Below, in pieces: positions 1 to 6,793 of a DNA stretch of 20,382 nt (its first letter is position 1; each line of letters starts with the position of its first letter). The stretch lies in the NCBI GenBank assembly GCA_017386965.1, contig JAFOGE010000063.1, positions 1-20,382 of the forward strand. The letters run 5' to 3'. A model generated the notes under the pieces. That model worked only from the letters and a program-made list of their open reading frames with translations, did not search any database and had not been told where the DNA came from. The stretch comes from Clostridia bacterium (GTDB taxonomy: Bacteria > Bacillota > Clostridia > Oscillospirales > CAG-272). The translations under genes were made by a program, and so were the position numbers.

Positions 1-296
1 ATCTCAACGCCGGCGGGAAGTTCTACACTCATCAAAGCATCTACAACCTTCTGCGAGGGCTTGATGATGTCGATCAGTCTTTTGTGCGTGCGATACTCGA
101 ACTGCTCACGGCTGTCCTTGTACTTGTGGACTGCGCGAAGAATGGTGACGATCTCCTTCTCCGTGGGGAGCGGGATCGGACCGGAAACCTCAGCGCCGTT
201 TCTGGTTGCGACCTCAACGATCTTCTTCGCTGCGGTGTCAATCAGAACGTGATCGTAGCTCTTCAGTCTAACTCTGATCTTCTCTTTTACTGCCAT
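1..296 (-). CDS. rpsJ: 30S ribosomal protein S10 (partial, C-terminus outside window)
   Basis: Small-subunit ribosomal protein S10, usually the first gene of the S10 ribosomal protein operon; it also acts as NusE in transcription antitermination. The 98 complete codons read MAVKEKIRVRLKSYDHVLID at the N-terminus and continue with the S10 signatures SGPIPLPTEK and YRTHKRLIDIV (residues about 38-78), ending ELPAGVE plus a partial codon. The family is about 102-105 residues, so only a handful of residues are missing beyond base 1. The start is the ATG at 296-294, preceded by an AAGGAGG site (305-312, minus strand) at good spacing. It is transcribed away from the rest of the window, presumably leading the S10 operon beyond the edge. 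A strong promoter and long leader lie upstream (646-674 and 300-640). Identification is secure. Confidence 0.97.
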   Translation of the reverse strand, partial: MAVKEKIRVRLKSYDHVLIDTAAKKIVEVATRNGAEVSGPIPLPTEKEIVTILRAVHKYKDSREQFEYRTHKRLIDIIKPSQKVVDALMSVELPAGVE

Positions 297-299
297 TTT

Positions 300-640
300 G
301 TTTTGCCTCCTTATCAGATTTCGCTTGTCTGCGGCGCCCTTTATAATAAAAGGAAGGGTTCTCCGCAGGCCGCGTTTGTGCAAGGCAGGCATTTCCCTAT
401 AACACCGCCCCGTGCGTTTCTTTATCCCTCCGAAAAAACACGGAGTTTGTCCGCGCCATCAGCATCTGGCACGAGCAAATTCCGGGAGGTCGTCAAGATT
501 CGCCGCAGCACAGCGTACGTTTACGCTGTTTTTAGGTGCATTGGTAAATACCATTCGCCCGGTCAACGGACATACTCCACGAAAATTACCTGCTTGGGCG
601 TCCCCTCGCAGCAACCTTTCGCTTCATCGCATATCAAGCC
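300..640 (-). ncRNA. Long structured 5' leader of rpsJ (candidate ribosomal leader RNA)
   Basis: About 340 nt separate the strong promoter from the rpsJ start, with no ORF that has a ribosome binding site. On the minus strand the leader holds several clear hairpins: TGGTA/TACCA (542-553), an 8-bp perfect stem ACAGCGTA/TACGCTGT with a 4-nt loop (510-529), CTCCG/CGGAG (428-445), and CTGCGG/CCGCAG close to the ribosome binding site (329-368). Segments such as AGCGAAAGGTTGC, GATGCTGATGGCGCGGAC and GAAACGCACGGGGCGGTG resemble, from memory, sequence conserved upstream of rpsJ in other Clostridia; that resemblance could not be checked here. A role in autoregulation by an S10-operon protein is inference. 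No typical terminator (stem plus U-run) is seen in the leader. Confidence 0.6.
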
Positions 641-645
641 CTTAT

Positions 646-674
646 ATTATAACAGAAACATCCTTTTTTTGCAA
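646..674 (-). promoter_or_regulatory. Promoter of rpsJ
   Basis: On the minus strand a TTGCAA -35 box (669-674) and a perfect TATAAT -10 box (646-651) are separated by exactly 17 bp. The DNA upstream of the -35 (about 675-740) is very AT-rich, including the dyad TATGAT/ATCATA at 706-723, and could act as an UP element. Transcription should start near 639 and run into the long rpsJ leader. Confidence 0.85.
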
Positions 675-906
675 CTCTTTTTTCATCGTTATTTCAGAGA
701 ATTTTTATGATATATTCATCATATATTTATGCAATTTGTACAAAATTGGGCATTTTTTCAGAATAAAAAGGCGGTCACATTCGATTTTTTGAAGGCTTTG
801 ATAGATTCCCCGCCATTTTTTGCTCCTTTTCTCTCTTTTTTCGCTCTTTTTGCACAGATTTTTTCGCAATCGGCCAAACAGAAACAATTTATTCACAATT
901 TTGTTA

Positions 907-912
907 TATAAT
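907..912 (+). promoter_or_regulatory. Possible -10 box for the 960 membrane-protein gene
   Basis: A perfect TATAAT lies about 48 bp upstream of the ATG at 960. No good -35 hexamer is found at 16-18 bp upstream, so this is a weak call. The rest of the 675-906 gap is AT-rich with pyrimidine-rich runs and shows no gene. Confidence 0.4.
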
Positions 913-959
913 AAAGGGTAGAATTCTTTTTTAAAACCGGATGGAAAGAAGGTTGATTG

Positions 960-1892
960 ATGCTCCGTTCTACAACCGCTCAAAAGCTCTTGCGCTGTGC
1001 CGCCTTTTGTCTGGCGATTCTGGCAGCATCCCTGATGACGGCCGCCATGTTCCTGGACTATGAGGTGGATGCGCATTATTTCCGCACAGGCGCATTCCTT
1101 CCCGTAGCGGCGCTGATTTGTGCGTTGCTCTCCTCGCTTTGCGGAAGCATTCCCGCACTCGTGACAAGGGAAGCCGCCACGTTCAATTCCCCTTTTCCTC
1201 CGCATCGCGTGCTTCTGCTTTCGCCCATCGGATTCCTGCTGGCAGGCGGTACGATCCTTGTCAGCGGAAACTCGGAGTTTCTCAACACCGCCGTAGGCAC
1301 CCTTCTCTTGCTTGCCTCACTCTATGGCTTCTGCCTTTGCGCTCCCTCGCTTCGGCAAAGATCGGCTTTGATTTCCCTTTTGGGCCTGCTTCCGATCCTG
1401 GCCTGCATCCTGCTGAATGCCTATTACTATTTTGACGTTTCCATCCAGATGAACGCGCCGATCAAGATCGCGTTGCAGATCGCCCTGCTCTTTGCAATGC
1501 TCTCCTATACAGGAGAGGTTCGCTTCCATCTGGGCCGTCCCATGCCTCGTCTGTATGTTCTCATCAGCGCGTGGCTCACAGGCATCGGCTCTCTCCTGGC
1601 CATCTCGCTCCCCGTTTCCTTTCTCGCGGGAACCGTATCCCGTGCAGACTACGCAGCCGGAGCCATCCTCCTGGCCTCTGTGATGTTGACCCAGCACCGC
1701 CACGTAAGACGGCTGCTCGCAGAACGGCTCCCGGACAGTAACACAGCTACCGAGGACACTTCCCTTGAGGAAAGCACTTCTCTTGAGGAAAACGCTTCCC
1801 TTGAGGAAAACACTTCCCCTGAGGAAAACACTTCCCTTGAGGAAAACGCCTCCGCAGAATCCCCCGAGAATCATTCAGAGGGCAATCGATAA
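960..1892 (+). CDS. Multi-pass membrane protein with acidic tandem-repeat tail
   Basis: I do not recognise the family. The 310-residue product shows about eight hydrophobic segments over the first 255 residues (for example LLRCAAFCLAILAASLM, SALISLLGLLPILACILL and LYVLISAWLTGIGSLLAISL), so it is an integral membrane protein. After the last helix and a basic stretch (QHRHVRRLLAERL) it ends in a tail of about 48 residues, rich in Glu, Ser, Thr and Asn and built from hexapeptide copies like SLEENT. The basic stretch next to the last helix suggests a cytoplasmic C-terminus. The ATG at 960 is preferred to an in-frame TTG at 957, because the AGAAGG site ending at 952 then has 7-nt spacing. The next gene, a regulator, follows after 28 bp, so the two are probably co-transcribed. 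Confidence 0.75.
   Translation: MLRSTTAQKLLRCAAFCLAILAASLMTAAMFLDYEVDAHYFRTGAFLPVAALICALLSSLCGSIPALVTREAATFNSPFPPHRVLLLSPIGFLLAGGTILVSGNSEFLNTAVGTLLLLASLYGFCLCAPSLRQRSALISLLGLLPILACILLNAYYYFDVSIQMNAPIKIALQIALLFAMLSYTGEVRFHLGRPMPRLYVLISAWLTGIGSLLAISLPVSFLAGTVSRADYAAGAILLASVMLTQHRHVRRLLAERLPDSNTATEDTSLEESTSLEENASLEENTSPEENTSLEENASAESPENHSEGNR
1764..1853 (+). repeat. Five tandem 18-nt units encoding six-residue acidic repeats
   Basis: Five head-to-tail 18-bp units (1764-1781, 1782-1799, 1800-1817, 1818-1835, 1836-1853) differ at only a few positions, with consensus CTTGAGGAAAACACTTCC. A partial 12-bp unit precedes them (1752-1763). They encode LEESTS, LEENAS, LEENTS, PEENTS and LEENAS. Because the unit is a multiple of three, gain or loss changes tail length without a frameshift. 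Confidence 0.93.
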
Positions 1893-1920
1893 GGATATAC
1901 TTTTTTAGGAAGGTACGAAC

Positions 1921-2466
1921 ATGAACGCGAATACACGGATCCAATGGCTGCATAAAAAAATCTCCATGAACAGCTATCCCAACGCCCAGCGCTTGGCCGA
2001 ACGCTTTGGCATTTCGCACAGACAGGCGCAAAGAGATCTGGACTATCTGCGCCGTGAGCTGGAAGCGCCGATCGATTATGATAAGAGCAGAAAGGGCTTC
2101 TACTACACCGCCCCCTTCTCCCTCCCCCTGCTCCTGACCTCGGATAATGACGAGCTCTATATCCCCGAGATCCTGACCGTCAAGAATCGGCAGGAGCTTG
2201 CAGCGGACGAATCCATCATCCAGATGCAGATCCCCTATTCGGCCACGGTGGAGATTCCCAACAAGCTCGCCGCCATGGAGCTCAATGCCTACGTGATCGC
2301 AAAGGAGCCGCACAACCGATACGTTTGCGAGTTCCACAGCATCGAGAAGTTTATCGGACGTCTGCTCTCCGTGGATGCGGATTTTCGGCTGGTGGAGCCC
2401 GCATGGCTGCGCGACAGGATCGTTTCGAGCGCGCATCGCGTTCTGAAAAACAACGAGGAAGAATAA
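1921..2466 (+). CDS. Short WYL-type HTH transcriptional regulator
   Basis: A 181-residue putative DNA-binding regulator. Residues about 5-60 form a DeoR/HTH_11-like helix-turn-helix (NAQRLAERFGISHRQAQRDL) followed by the wing DYDKSRKGFYYT, the arrangement seen at the N-terminus of WYL-domain regulators. The C-terminal part (about 110-175) has beta-rich sequence and FHSIEKFIGRLLSVDADFR then PAWLRDRI, which resembles the WCX end of such proteins. The usual central WYL core appears to be shortened or absent; full family members are about 300 residues. It starts at the ATG 1921 with AGGAAGG 7 nt upstream. It follows the membrane protein gene by 28 bp, so it may sense or control something linked to that protein (inference). 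A terminator follows. Confidence 0.78.
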   Translation: MNANTRIQWLHKKISMNSYPNAQRLAERFGISHRQAQRDLDYLRRELEAPIDYDKSRKGFYYTAPFSLPLLLTSDNDELYIPEILTVKNRQELAADESIIQMQIPYSATVEIPNKLAAMELNAYVIAKEPHNRYVCEFHSIEKFIGRLLSVDADFRLVEPAWLRDRIVSSAHRVLKNNEEE

Positions 2467-2496
2467 GCCTTAATAATAAAGGAAGAAAACCGGATC

Positions 2497-2534
2497 GGGA
2501 ATGCCGCACCAATGCGTGCATTCCCTCCTTTTTT
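2497..2534 (+). terminator. Rho-independent terminator after the regulator gene
   Basis: A stem GGGAATGC-CGCA pairs with TGCG-T-GCATTCCC around a CCAA loop (2497-2525, one bulged T), followed by TCC and six T residues (2529-2534). It ends the 960-2466 transcription unit about 50 bp before the rplJ promoter. Confidence 0.85.
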
Positions 2535-2585
2535 CTTTCGTTTTTTCGCTTTTTCGAAGAAAATAAAAATATTTTCAAAAAATGC

Positions 2586-2614
2586 TTGACAAAAAAGTGT
2601 GTCTGTGCTATAAT
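2586..2614 (+). promoter_or_regulatory. Promoter of rplJ-rplL
   Basis: Consensus TTGACA (2586-2591), a 17-bp spacer and TATAAT (2609-2614). This is a perfect sigma-A/sigma-70 promoter, as expected for a ribosomal protein operon. The start point should be near 2621, at the beginning of the L10 leader. Confidence 0.93.
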
Positions 2615-2620
2615 GTATGA

Positions 2621-2690
2621 CGTTATCCAAAGACAGCAGGTTCCGGTAAAAGCTGACGCTTTCCTGCCGAGGAGATGTTTTGAATTACAG
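2621..2690 (+). ncRNA. Ribosomal protein L10 leader
   Basis: The sequence CCAAAGACAGCAGGT (from 2627), a short GGTAAAAGC segment and TTCCTGCCGAGGAG (to about 2684) match the conserved L10 leader found upstream of rplJ in Firmicutes. The leader binds the L10(L12)4 complex, which represses its own operon. Its position between the rplJ promoter and rplJ agrees. The family assignment is from recognised conserved segments, not from a covariance search. Confidence 0.88.
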
Positions 2691-2701
2691 AGATGTGAGT
2701 C

Positions 2702-2749
2702 AATCTTTCTTCACGGCAAAAGTGTGCAAGCCGGAGGAAAGATTTTTTT
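2702..2749 (+). terminator. Attenuator hairpin in the rplJ leader
   Basis: AATCTTTC (2702-2709) pairs with GAAAGATT (2737-2744), with an inner CGGC/GCCG stem (2714-2717 with 2730-2733), followed directly by a run of T residues (2743-2749). This is an intrinsic terminator inside the leader, 34 bp before the rplJ start, and fits the transcription-attenuation scheme known for L10 leaders: protein binding to the upstream element favours this hairpin. Confidence 0.82.
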
Positions 2750-2782
2750 ATTCGCTCAATTCACATTGGGAGGTGAAACGAA

Positions 2783-3301
2783 ATGCCCAGTAATTCTATT
2801 CTCGTTCAGAAACAACAAATCGTTGCAGACCTCGCTGAACAGATCAAGAACTCTACGGCAGGTGTAATCGTGAACTACCAGGGTATTACGGTGGATAGTG
2901 ACACCGCAATGCGCAAGGAGCTTCGCGAGGCAGGCGTTAAGTACGTCGTTATGAAGAACACCATGACCGGCAGAGCTTGCGATATGGTTGGCTACGGCGA
3001 GCTGAAGCAGCACCTCAACGGTATGACCGCAATTGCAATCAGCAATGAGGATCCCATTGCCGCTGCCAGAATCCTGAAGAAGTACGCCGAGAAGATCGAG
3101 TCCTTCAATATTCTTGCAGGATACGTTGACGGCGCCCCCATCGACGTTGCAACTGTTACCGAGCTGGCTGAGATTCCGAGCAAGGAGATCCTTATCGCAA
3201 AGCTTCTTGGCTCCATCCAGTCCCCGCTCTACAAGTTCGCATACGCAATCAAGGCGATCTGCGACAAGGAAAACGGCGAAGAGGCTCCCGCAGAGGCTTA
3301 A
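2783..3301 (+). CDS. rplJ: 50S ribosomal protein L10
   Basis: L10 forms the base of the ribosomal stalk, binding 23S rRNA at its N-terminus and L7/L12 dimers through its C-terminal helix. The 172-residue product begins MPSNSILVQKQQIVADLAEQ and contains the L10 features TAGVIVNYQGITV, KYVVMKNTMTGRA and a C-terminal helix region (IPSKEILIAKLLGSIQSPL, about residues 132-150). Length is normal for the family. The ATG at 2783 has GGAGGTGA (2769-2776) upstream. It is followed by rplL after 115 bp and is preceded by its own promoter, leader and attenuator, so expression is probably autoregulated. Confidence 0.97.
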   Translation: MPSNSILVQKQQIVADLAEQIKNSTAGVIVNYQGITVDSDTAMRKELREAGVKYVVMKNTMTGRACDMVGYGELKQHLNGMTAIAISNEDPIAAARILKKYAEKIESFNILAGYVDGAPIDVATVTELAEIPSKEILIAKLLGSIQSPLYKFAYAIKAICDKENGEEAPAEA

Positions 3302-3329
3302 TCCGCCAAGCAAAAGACTTCTTCCCCAT

Positions 3330-3378
3330 TCGGCCATCGGCCGAGCAAACAATCCCCTTTCGATTCGCTTTTGAATCG
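3330..3378 (+). other. Two small hairpins between rplJ and rplL
   Basis: TCGGCC/GGCCGA (3330-3344, 3-nt loop) and CGATTC/GAATCG (3361-3378) lie in the 115-bp gap between rplJ and rplL. Neither has a T-run, so they are not terminators. They could affect RNA processing or the higher yield of L7/L12 relative to L10; this is inference. Confidence 0.45.
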
Positions 3379-3416
3379 GAGGATCAAAATTACTCATTAT
3401 TTGGAGGTATATTAAA

Positions 3417-3794
3417 ATGGCATCCGAAAAAATTACTAACATTCTCGAAGAGATCAAGTCCCTTACCATTCTCGAGCTCAACGACCTCGTTAAGGCTGTT
3501 GAGGAGGAGTTCGGCGTTTCCGCTGCTGCTCCCGTAGGTGTTGTTGCCGCTGCAGGCGCTGCTGCTCCCGCTGCTGAGGAGAAGACCGAGTTCGACGTTG
3601 TCCTCGCAAGCTTCGGCGCTAAGAAGCTCGACGTTATCAAGGCTGTCCGCGAGCTGACCGGTCTGGGTCTGAAGGACGCTAAGGATCTGGTTGAGGGCGC
3701 TCCCAAGACCGTTAAGGAAGGCGTTTCCAAGGATGAGGCTGAGAAGATTAAGGCTACCCTCACCGAGGCAGGCGCAACTGTTGAGATTAAGTAA
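3417..3794 (+). CDS. rplL: 50S ribosomal protein L7/L12
   Basis: The stalk protein that recruits translation GTPases to the ribosome. The 125-residue sequence shows the N-terminal dimerisation helices (EKITNILEEIKSLTILELND), an Ala/Gly/Pro-rich hinge (about residues 38-58) and the globular domain with KLDVIKAVRELTGLGLKDAK and LVEGAPKTVKEGVSK. Length matches the family. The start ATG 3417 follows a GGAGG site. A terminator follows at 3841-3871, so the operon ends here, not continuing into rpoB-rpoC as it does in many bacteria. Confidence 0.98.
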   Translation: MASEKITNILEEIKSLTILELNDLVKAVEEEFGVSAAAPVGVVAAAGAAAPAAEEKTEFDVVLASFGAKKLDVIKAVRELTGLGLKDAKDLVEGAPKTVKEGVSKDEAEKIKATLTEAGATVEIK

Positions 3795-3840
3795 TTTCAA
3801 CTCCATAACATTTTATCCGTCTGTCTAGATAACAGAAAAC

Positions 3841-3871
3841 GGGGCTGAGGTATTCTCCTCAGCTCCTTTTT
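3841..3871 (+). terminator. Terminator of rplJ-rplL
   Basis: GGGGCTGAGG (3841-3850) pairs with CCTCAGCTCC (3857-3866, one G-T pair) around a 6-nt loop, then five T residues. It stands 46 bp after the rplL stop codon. Confidence 0.9.
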
Positions 3872-4306
3872 CTTTGCCTTTTTTGCTTTCAGGGGAGGAA
3901 TACGTGCAAGCAGGACTTCAAGCGCCGTTATTTTGAGTCGATTTTGTGCTCGCGGTGTTGTCACGAACGACAAGCAGCGGAGAACTGCCTCGTATCGCTC
4001 TGCGATTGACACTGATTGCTTATAATTTGGATTAAGATTAAGAATTATTCTTAAATAGAATGGTCGAGGATCCGCTCCGCTTTTCTTCCTCCTGCGGAAC
4101 TGCATCACGGCCCGATGCTTCGGCAATAGAGCATCCGCCGGCCCGGGCCAAACCGTACGGGATGCGATTCTCGCCATCCGCAAACGTCAAACACCATCAT
4201 CATCGGTGGTAAGGCAATGCAAAAAATACATTTGAAACACCTTTTTGCATAAACATCCCTTCCGTTTGGCAAAATAGTACCAAAACGCAGGAAAGGATCT
4301 GACAAG
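3872..4306 (+). other. Gene-free, hairpin-rich stretch before the PTS operon
   Basis: About 435 bp without a credible gene: short ORFs on the minus strand have no ribosome binding site and no recognisable product. Visible structure: a perfect inverted repeat TTAAGAATTATTCTTAA (4038-4054), GATGC/GCATC (4114-4135), the palindrome GGCCCGGGCC (4140-4149), an 8-bp stem with one bulge (4160-4179), CACC/GGTG (4192-4208), ATGCAAAAA/TTTTTGCAT (4217-4250) and TTTGG/CCAAA (4265-4284). No canonical promoter was found, although one for the PTS operon must lie here or upstream. The dyads near 4217-4284 may be operator or antiterminator sites. The upstream part may be a structured RNA or a dispersed intergenic element; neither can be proved from one copy. 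Confidence 0.4.
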
Positions 4307-4588
4307 ATGAAACAGTTTTGCTTTACCGTCCGCGATCCGAACGGCATACACGCACGCCCCGCAGGAGCTTTGTCGGCCTTCGTCAAGGGCTTGGGCTGCG
4401 AGGTTCGCATCCGGAATGGAGAAAAGGAGGCCGACGCCAAGCGGTTGCTCTCCGTGATGGCTCTCGGCGCGCGCTGCGGTACGATGCTGACCGTAACGGT
4501 ATCCGGAGATGAGGAGGAAAAAGCATCGCACGCCCTGCAAGAATTCTGCGAGCAGCAGCTCGGGCAGACGGAAGCACCGGAGGACTGA
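4307..4588 (+). CDS. ptsH: PTS phosphocarrier protein HPr, lacking the regulatory Ser46
   Basis: HPr relays phosphate from enzyme I to IIA components. The 93-residue product has the active-site motif GIHARPAG with phospho-accepting His15 and the usual fold-defining segments. The second conserved motif, normally KSIMGVMSLG with Ser46 phosphorylated by HPr kinase, reads KRLLSVMALG: Lys45 is kept but residue 46 is Arg (codon CGG). It can therefore carry phosphate but should not be modified at position 46 for CcpA-type catabolite repression. The ATG at 4307 has AGGAAAGG (4289-4296) upstream. It is the first of four PTS genes, with only 3 bp to enzyme I. Another HPr elsewhere in the genome with Ser46 is possible. 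Confidence 0.93.
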   Translation: MKQFCFTVRDPNGIHARPAGALSAFVKGLGCEVRIRNGEKEADAKRLLSVMALGARCGTMLTVTVSGDEEEKASHALQEFCEQQLGQTEAPED

Positions 4589-4591
4589 TCC

Positions 4592-6256
4592 ATGGATGCT
4601 CAAATTGCTCTCCCAAGGCTTCTTTTGCAGGGCATTGGGATCTCAAAAAGCAAAACGGCAGGGCCGCTGCGCTTCTTTCTTCCTAAGGAGCAGGCACAGG
4701 GGCAGAAACGAGTTGCCTCTGCTTCGGATCCTTCCTCGGAATGGAAGCGTCTGCAAGCAGCCTTGGAGGAGGCGCAGAGGAGGAGCGATGCGCTACTTTT
4801 GCAGGCACGTGAACGTGTAGGCGAGCAGGAGGCCGAGATCTTCCGCATCCACGGGATGCTGCTCTCTGACGAGGATCTTTTGGATGCGATGCGCCGCGAA
4901 ATCGAGCGAGGCCTTGCTGCGGAGGAGGCACTGCAGAGCGCGATCCGCGATTTTTCGATTCTCTTGCGTCAATTAGAGGACCCTTATCTCTCCGCACGCG
5001 TTGCGGACTTAGAGGACATTGCCGAGCAGGTGCGGTCCGCCCTTTGCGGGACGGCGGAATACACCCTCTCCGCGGACACCCCTCCCTGCATTCTCGTAGC
5101 CGACGATCTTTCCCCCTCCCAGACCGTCCTTCTGGATCGCTCAAAGCTTCTTGGCTTCGTTACCTTTCGCGGAAGTGCCAACTCCCACACCGCCATTCTT
5201 GCGCGCGCGATGGGAATTCCTGCACTCGTGGGGATCGGAAGAATCGACCCTCGCTACGACGGCGCATTTGCACTTCTGAATGCCGCCACGGGCAGTCTGT
5301 CGATTTGTCCTGCGGAGGAGGAGAAGCACATCTTTTTCAAAGCGCAGGAGCAGGAGCGTCAAATCACACGGGACACCGGAGATTCCCTTCGACGGTTGCT
5401 CCATCAGCCCGCTCTGACGGCAAGCGGTCACCGCATTCTGCTCTACGCCAACATCGGAGATGCCTCCGAGGTGGATGCCGCGCTTTCGGAAGGGGCAGAG
5501 GGAATCGGCCTTTTGCGAAGCGAATTTCTCTATCTTGGTCTGCAAGGCTACCCCTCCGAGGAAACACTTTTTCAAGCCTACGCGGAGGTGGCCACACGCA
5601 TGCAGGGAAAGCGAACCGTCATACGCACACTGGACGTCGGCGCAGACAAGCAAATTCCGTATTTCGGTCTGCCACGCGAGGAAAATCCGGCACTCGGCTT
5701 TCGTGCAATCCGCGTCTGCCTTGCAAGGCCCGCCCTTTTTAAGACCCAGCTGCGCGCGATCCTGCGCGCCTCCGCAGGAGGACGTCTTGCCGTTATGCTC
5801 CCCTTCGTCATCTCGCCCGAGGAGGTTGCGCAAAGCCGTCAGCTGCTGGAGGAATGCAAGCGGGAGCTGGAGGCAGAGGGCAAGCCCTTTGACGGAGGGA
5901 TTGAATTCGGCATTATGATCGAAACGCCTGCCGCTGCGATCCTTTCCCGCGAATTGGCAGGGACGGTGGATTTCTTTTCGATCGGCACGAACGATCTTTT
6001 GCAATACACGCTTGCTGCAGACCGTCAGAATCCGCTGCTCGCCGAGCTGTGTGACCGGAACACCGAGCCGATCCTCCGCCTGATCGAGATGTCCGCCAAG
6101 GCCATTCACGAGGCAGGGGGCTGGATCGGGATCTGTGGTGAAATGGCGGCAGACCTTCGCCTGACCCAACGCTTTGCTGATCTTGGTATCGACGAGCTTT
6201 CGGCTTCCCCTCCCGCGCTGCTCGCTCTGCGCGCCAAGATTGCCGAGTGCCGCTAA
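4592..6256 (+). CDS. ptsI: PTS enzyme I (PEP-protein phosphotransferase)
   Basis: Cytoplasmic enzyme I takes phosphate from phosphoenolpyruvate and passes it to HPr. The 554 residues show the N-terminal swivelling domain with the phospho-histidine motif GSANSHTAILARAMGIPALV (His199), then the PEP-binding barrel: GIGLLRSEFLYLG (about 304-316), RTLDVGADKQIPYFGLP (345-361), FFSIGTNDLLQYTLAADR (461-478) and the catalytic cysteine motif GICGEMAAD (Cys515). Length is slightly under the usual 570 or so. The ATG at 4592 uses a GGAGG inside the end of ptsH, suggesting translational coupling. The IIA gene follows after 43 bp. Confidence 0.96.
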   Translation: MDAQIALPRLLLQGIGISKSKTAGPLRFFLPKEQAQGQKRVASASDPSSEWKRLQAALEEAQRRSDALLLQARERVGEQEAEIFRIHGMLLSDEDLLDAMRREIERGLAAEEALQSAIRDFSILLRQLEDPYLSARVADLEDIAEQVRSALCGTAEYTLSADTPPCILVADDLSPSQTVLLDRSKLLGFVTFRGSANSHTAILARAMGIPALVGIGRIDPRYDGAFALLNAATGSLSICPAEEEKHIFFKAQEQERQITRDTGDSLRRLLHQPALTASGHRILLYANIGDASEVDAALSEGAEGIGLLRSEFLYLGLQGYPSEETLFQAYAEVATRMQGKRTVIRTLDVGADKQIPYFGLPREENPALGFRAIRVCLARPALFKTQLRAILRASAGGRLAVMLPFVISPEEVAQSRQLLEECKRELEAEGKPFDGGIEFGIMIETPAAAILSRELAGTVDFFSIGTNDLLQYTLAADRQNPLLAELCDRNTEPILRLIEMSAKAIHEAGGWIGICGEMAADLRLTQRFADLGIDELSASPPALLALRAKIAECR

Positions 6257-6299
6257 AGGCAAGCACACATCCAAAACCACACAAAAAGGAGCATACGTC

Positions 6300-6776
6300 A
6301 TGTTTTTTTCCAAAAAGAGCGGTCGCCTTCTCGCACCCACCGACGGAAAGCTGCTTCCCCTTTCCGCCGTTGCGGACGAGGCGTTTTCCTCCGGAATCTT
6401 GGGGGTCGGCTTTGCGATCGAGCCGACAGCGGGAACTCTCTACGCCCCCGCCTCGGGACAGATCGAGAGCATCGCAGAAAGCAAGCACGCCTACACGATC
6501 CAAACTGCGGACGGACTGGATCTATTGGTCCACGTTGGGATCGACACCGTATCGCTTCACGGCGATGGCTTTTTGCCGATGACCCGGGAAGGAGAGGGCA
6601 TCCGCGCGGGTGAGGTCTTGGCACGGTTCGATCCGGAACGGATCCGCACACAAGGATATGCGGCCACCGTTGTCGTTGTCGTTACCAACCGGGAGCAACT
6701 CGCGGGATTTTCGCTCTCCGAGAGCAAGAGCACCCTTGGCGGTGAGAGCGTAGCCCTCGAATACCGCCTCAAATAA
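6300..6776 (+). CDS. crr: PTS glucose-type IIA component
   Basis: A single-domain IIA protein of the glucose family (158 residues), which takes phosphate from HPr and hands it to the IIB domain. It has PTDGKLLPLS near the N-terminus, GFAIEPTAGTLYAPASG (about 37-53), the helper histidine in KHAYTI (His63) and the phosphorylated histidine in LLVHVGIDTVSLHG (His78). The start is the ATG at 6300, with GGAG at 6288-6291; a longer in-frame ORF opens inside ptsI but lacks a ribosome binding site. It follows ptsI by 43 bp and precedes the permease by 17 bp. The symbol crr is by homology; in Firmicutes this domain is often fused to the permease, but here it is separate. Confidence 0.92.
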   Translation: MFFSKKSGRLLAPTDGKLLPLSAVADEAFSSGILGVGFAIEPTAGTLYAPASGQIESIAESKHAYTIQTADGLDLLVHVGIDTVSLHGDGFLPMTREGEGIRAGEVLARFDPERIRTQGYAATVVVVVTNREQLAGFSLSESKSTLGGESVALEYRLK

Positions 6777-6793
6777 ACGAACAGGAGTTTCCT

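Noticed and set aside
84..792. Plus-strand frames across the rpsJ gene and its leader.
   Set aside because: They are antisense to rpsJ and its structured leader and have no start signals.
2756..3763. A 335-codon minus-strand frame opposite rplJ and rplL.
   Set aside because: It is the complement of two certain ribosomal protein genes and their leader.
4006..4026. TTGACA followed by TATAAT in the gap before the PTS operon.
   Set aside because: The spacer is only 9 bp, far too short for a sigma-A promoter.
3797..4183. A 128-codon minus-strand frame in the gap before the PTS operon.
   Set aside because: It has no ribosome binding site, overlaps the rplL terminator, and the composition changes along it; treated as non-coding. 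Such frames are often annotated as hypothetical proteins over intergenic elements.
5141..6340. A 399-codon minus-strand frame opposite enzyme I.
   Set aside because: Enzyme I is unmistakable on the plus strand; the antisense product has no start signal or known fold.
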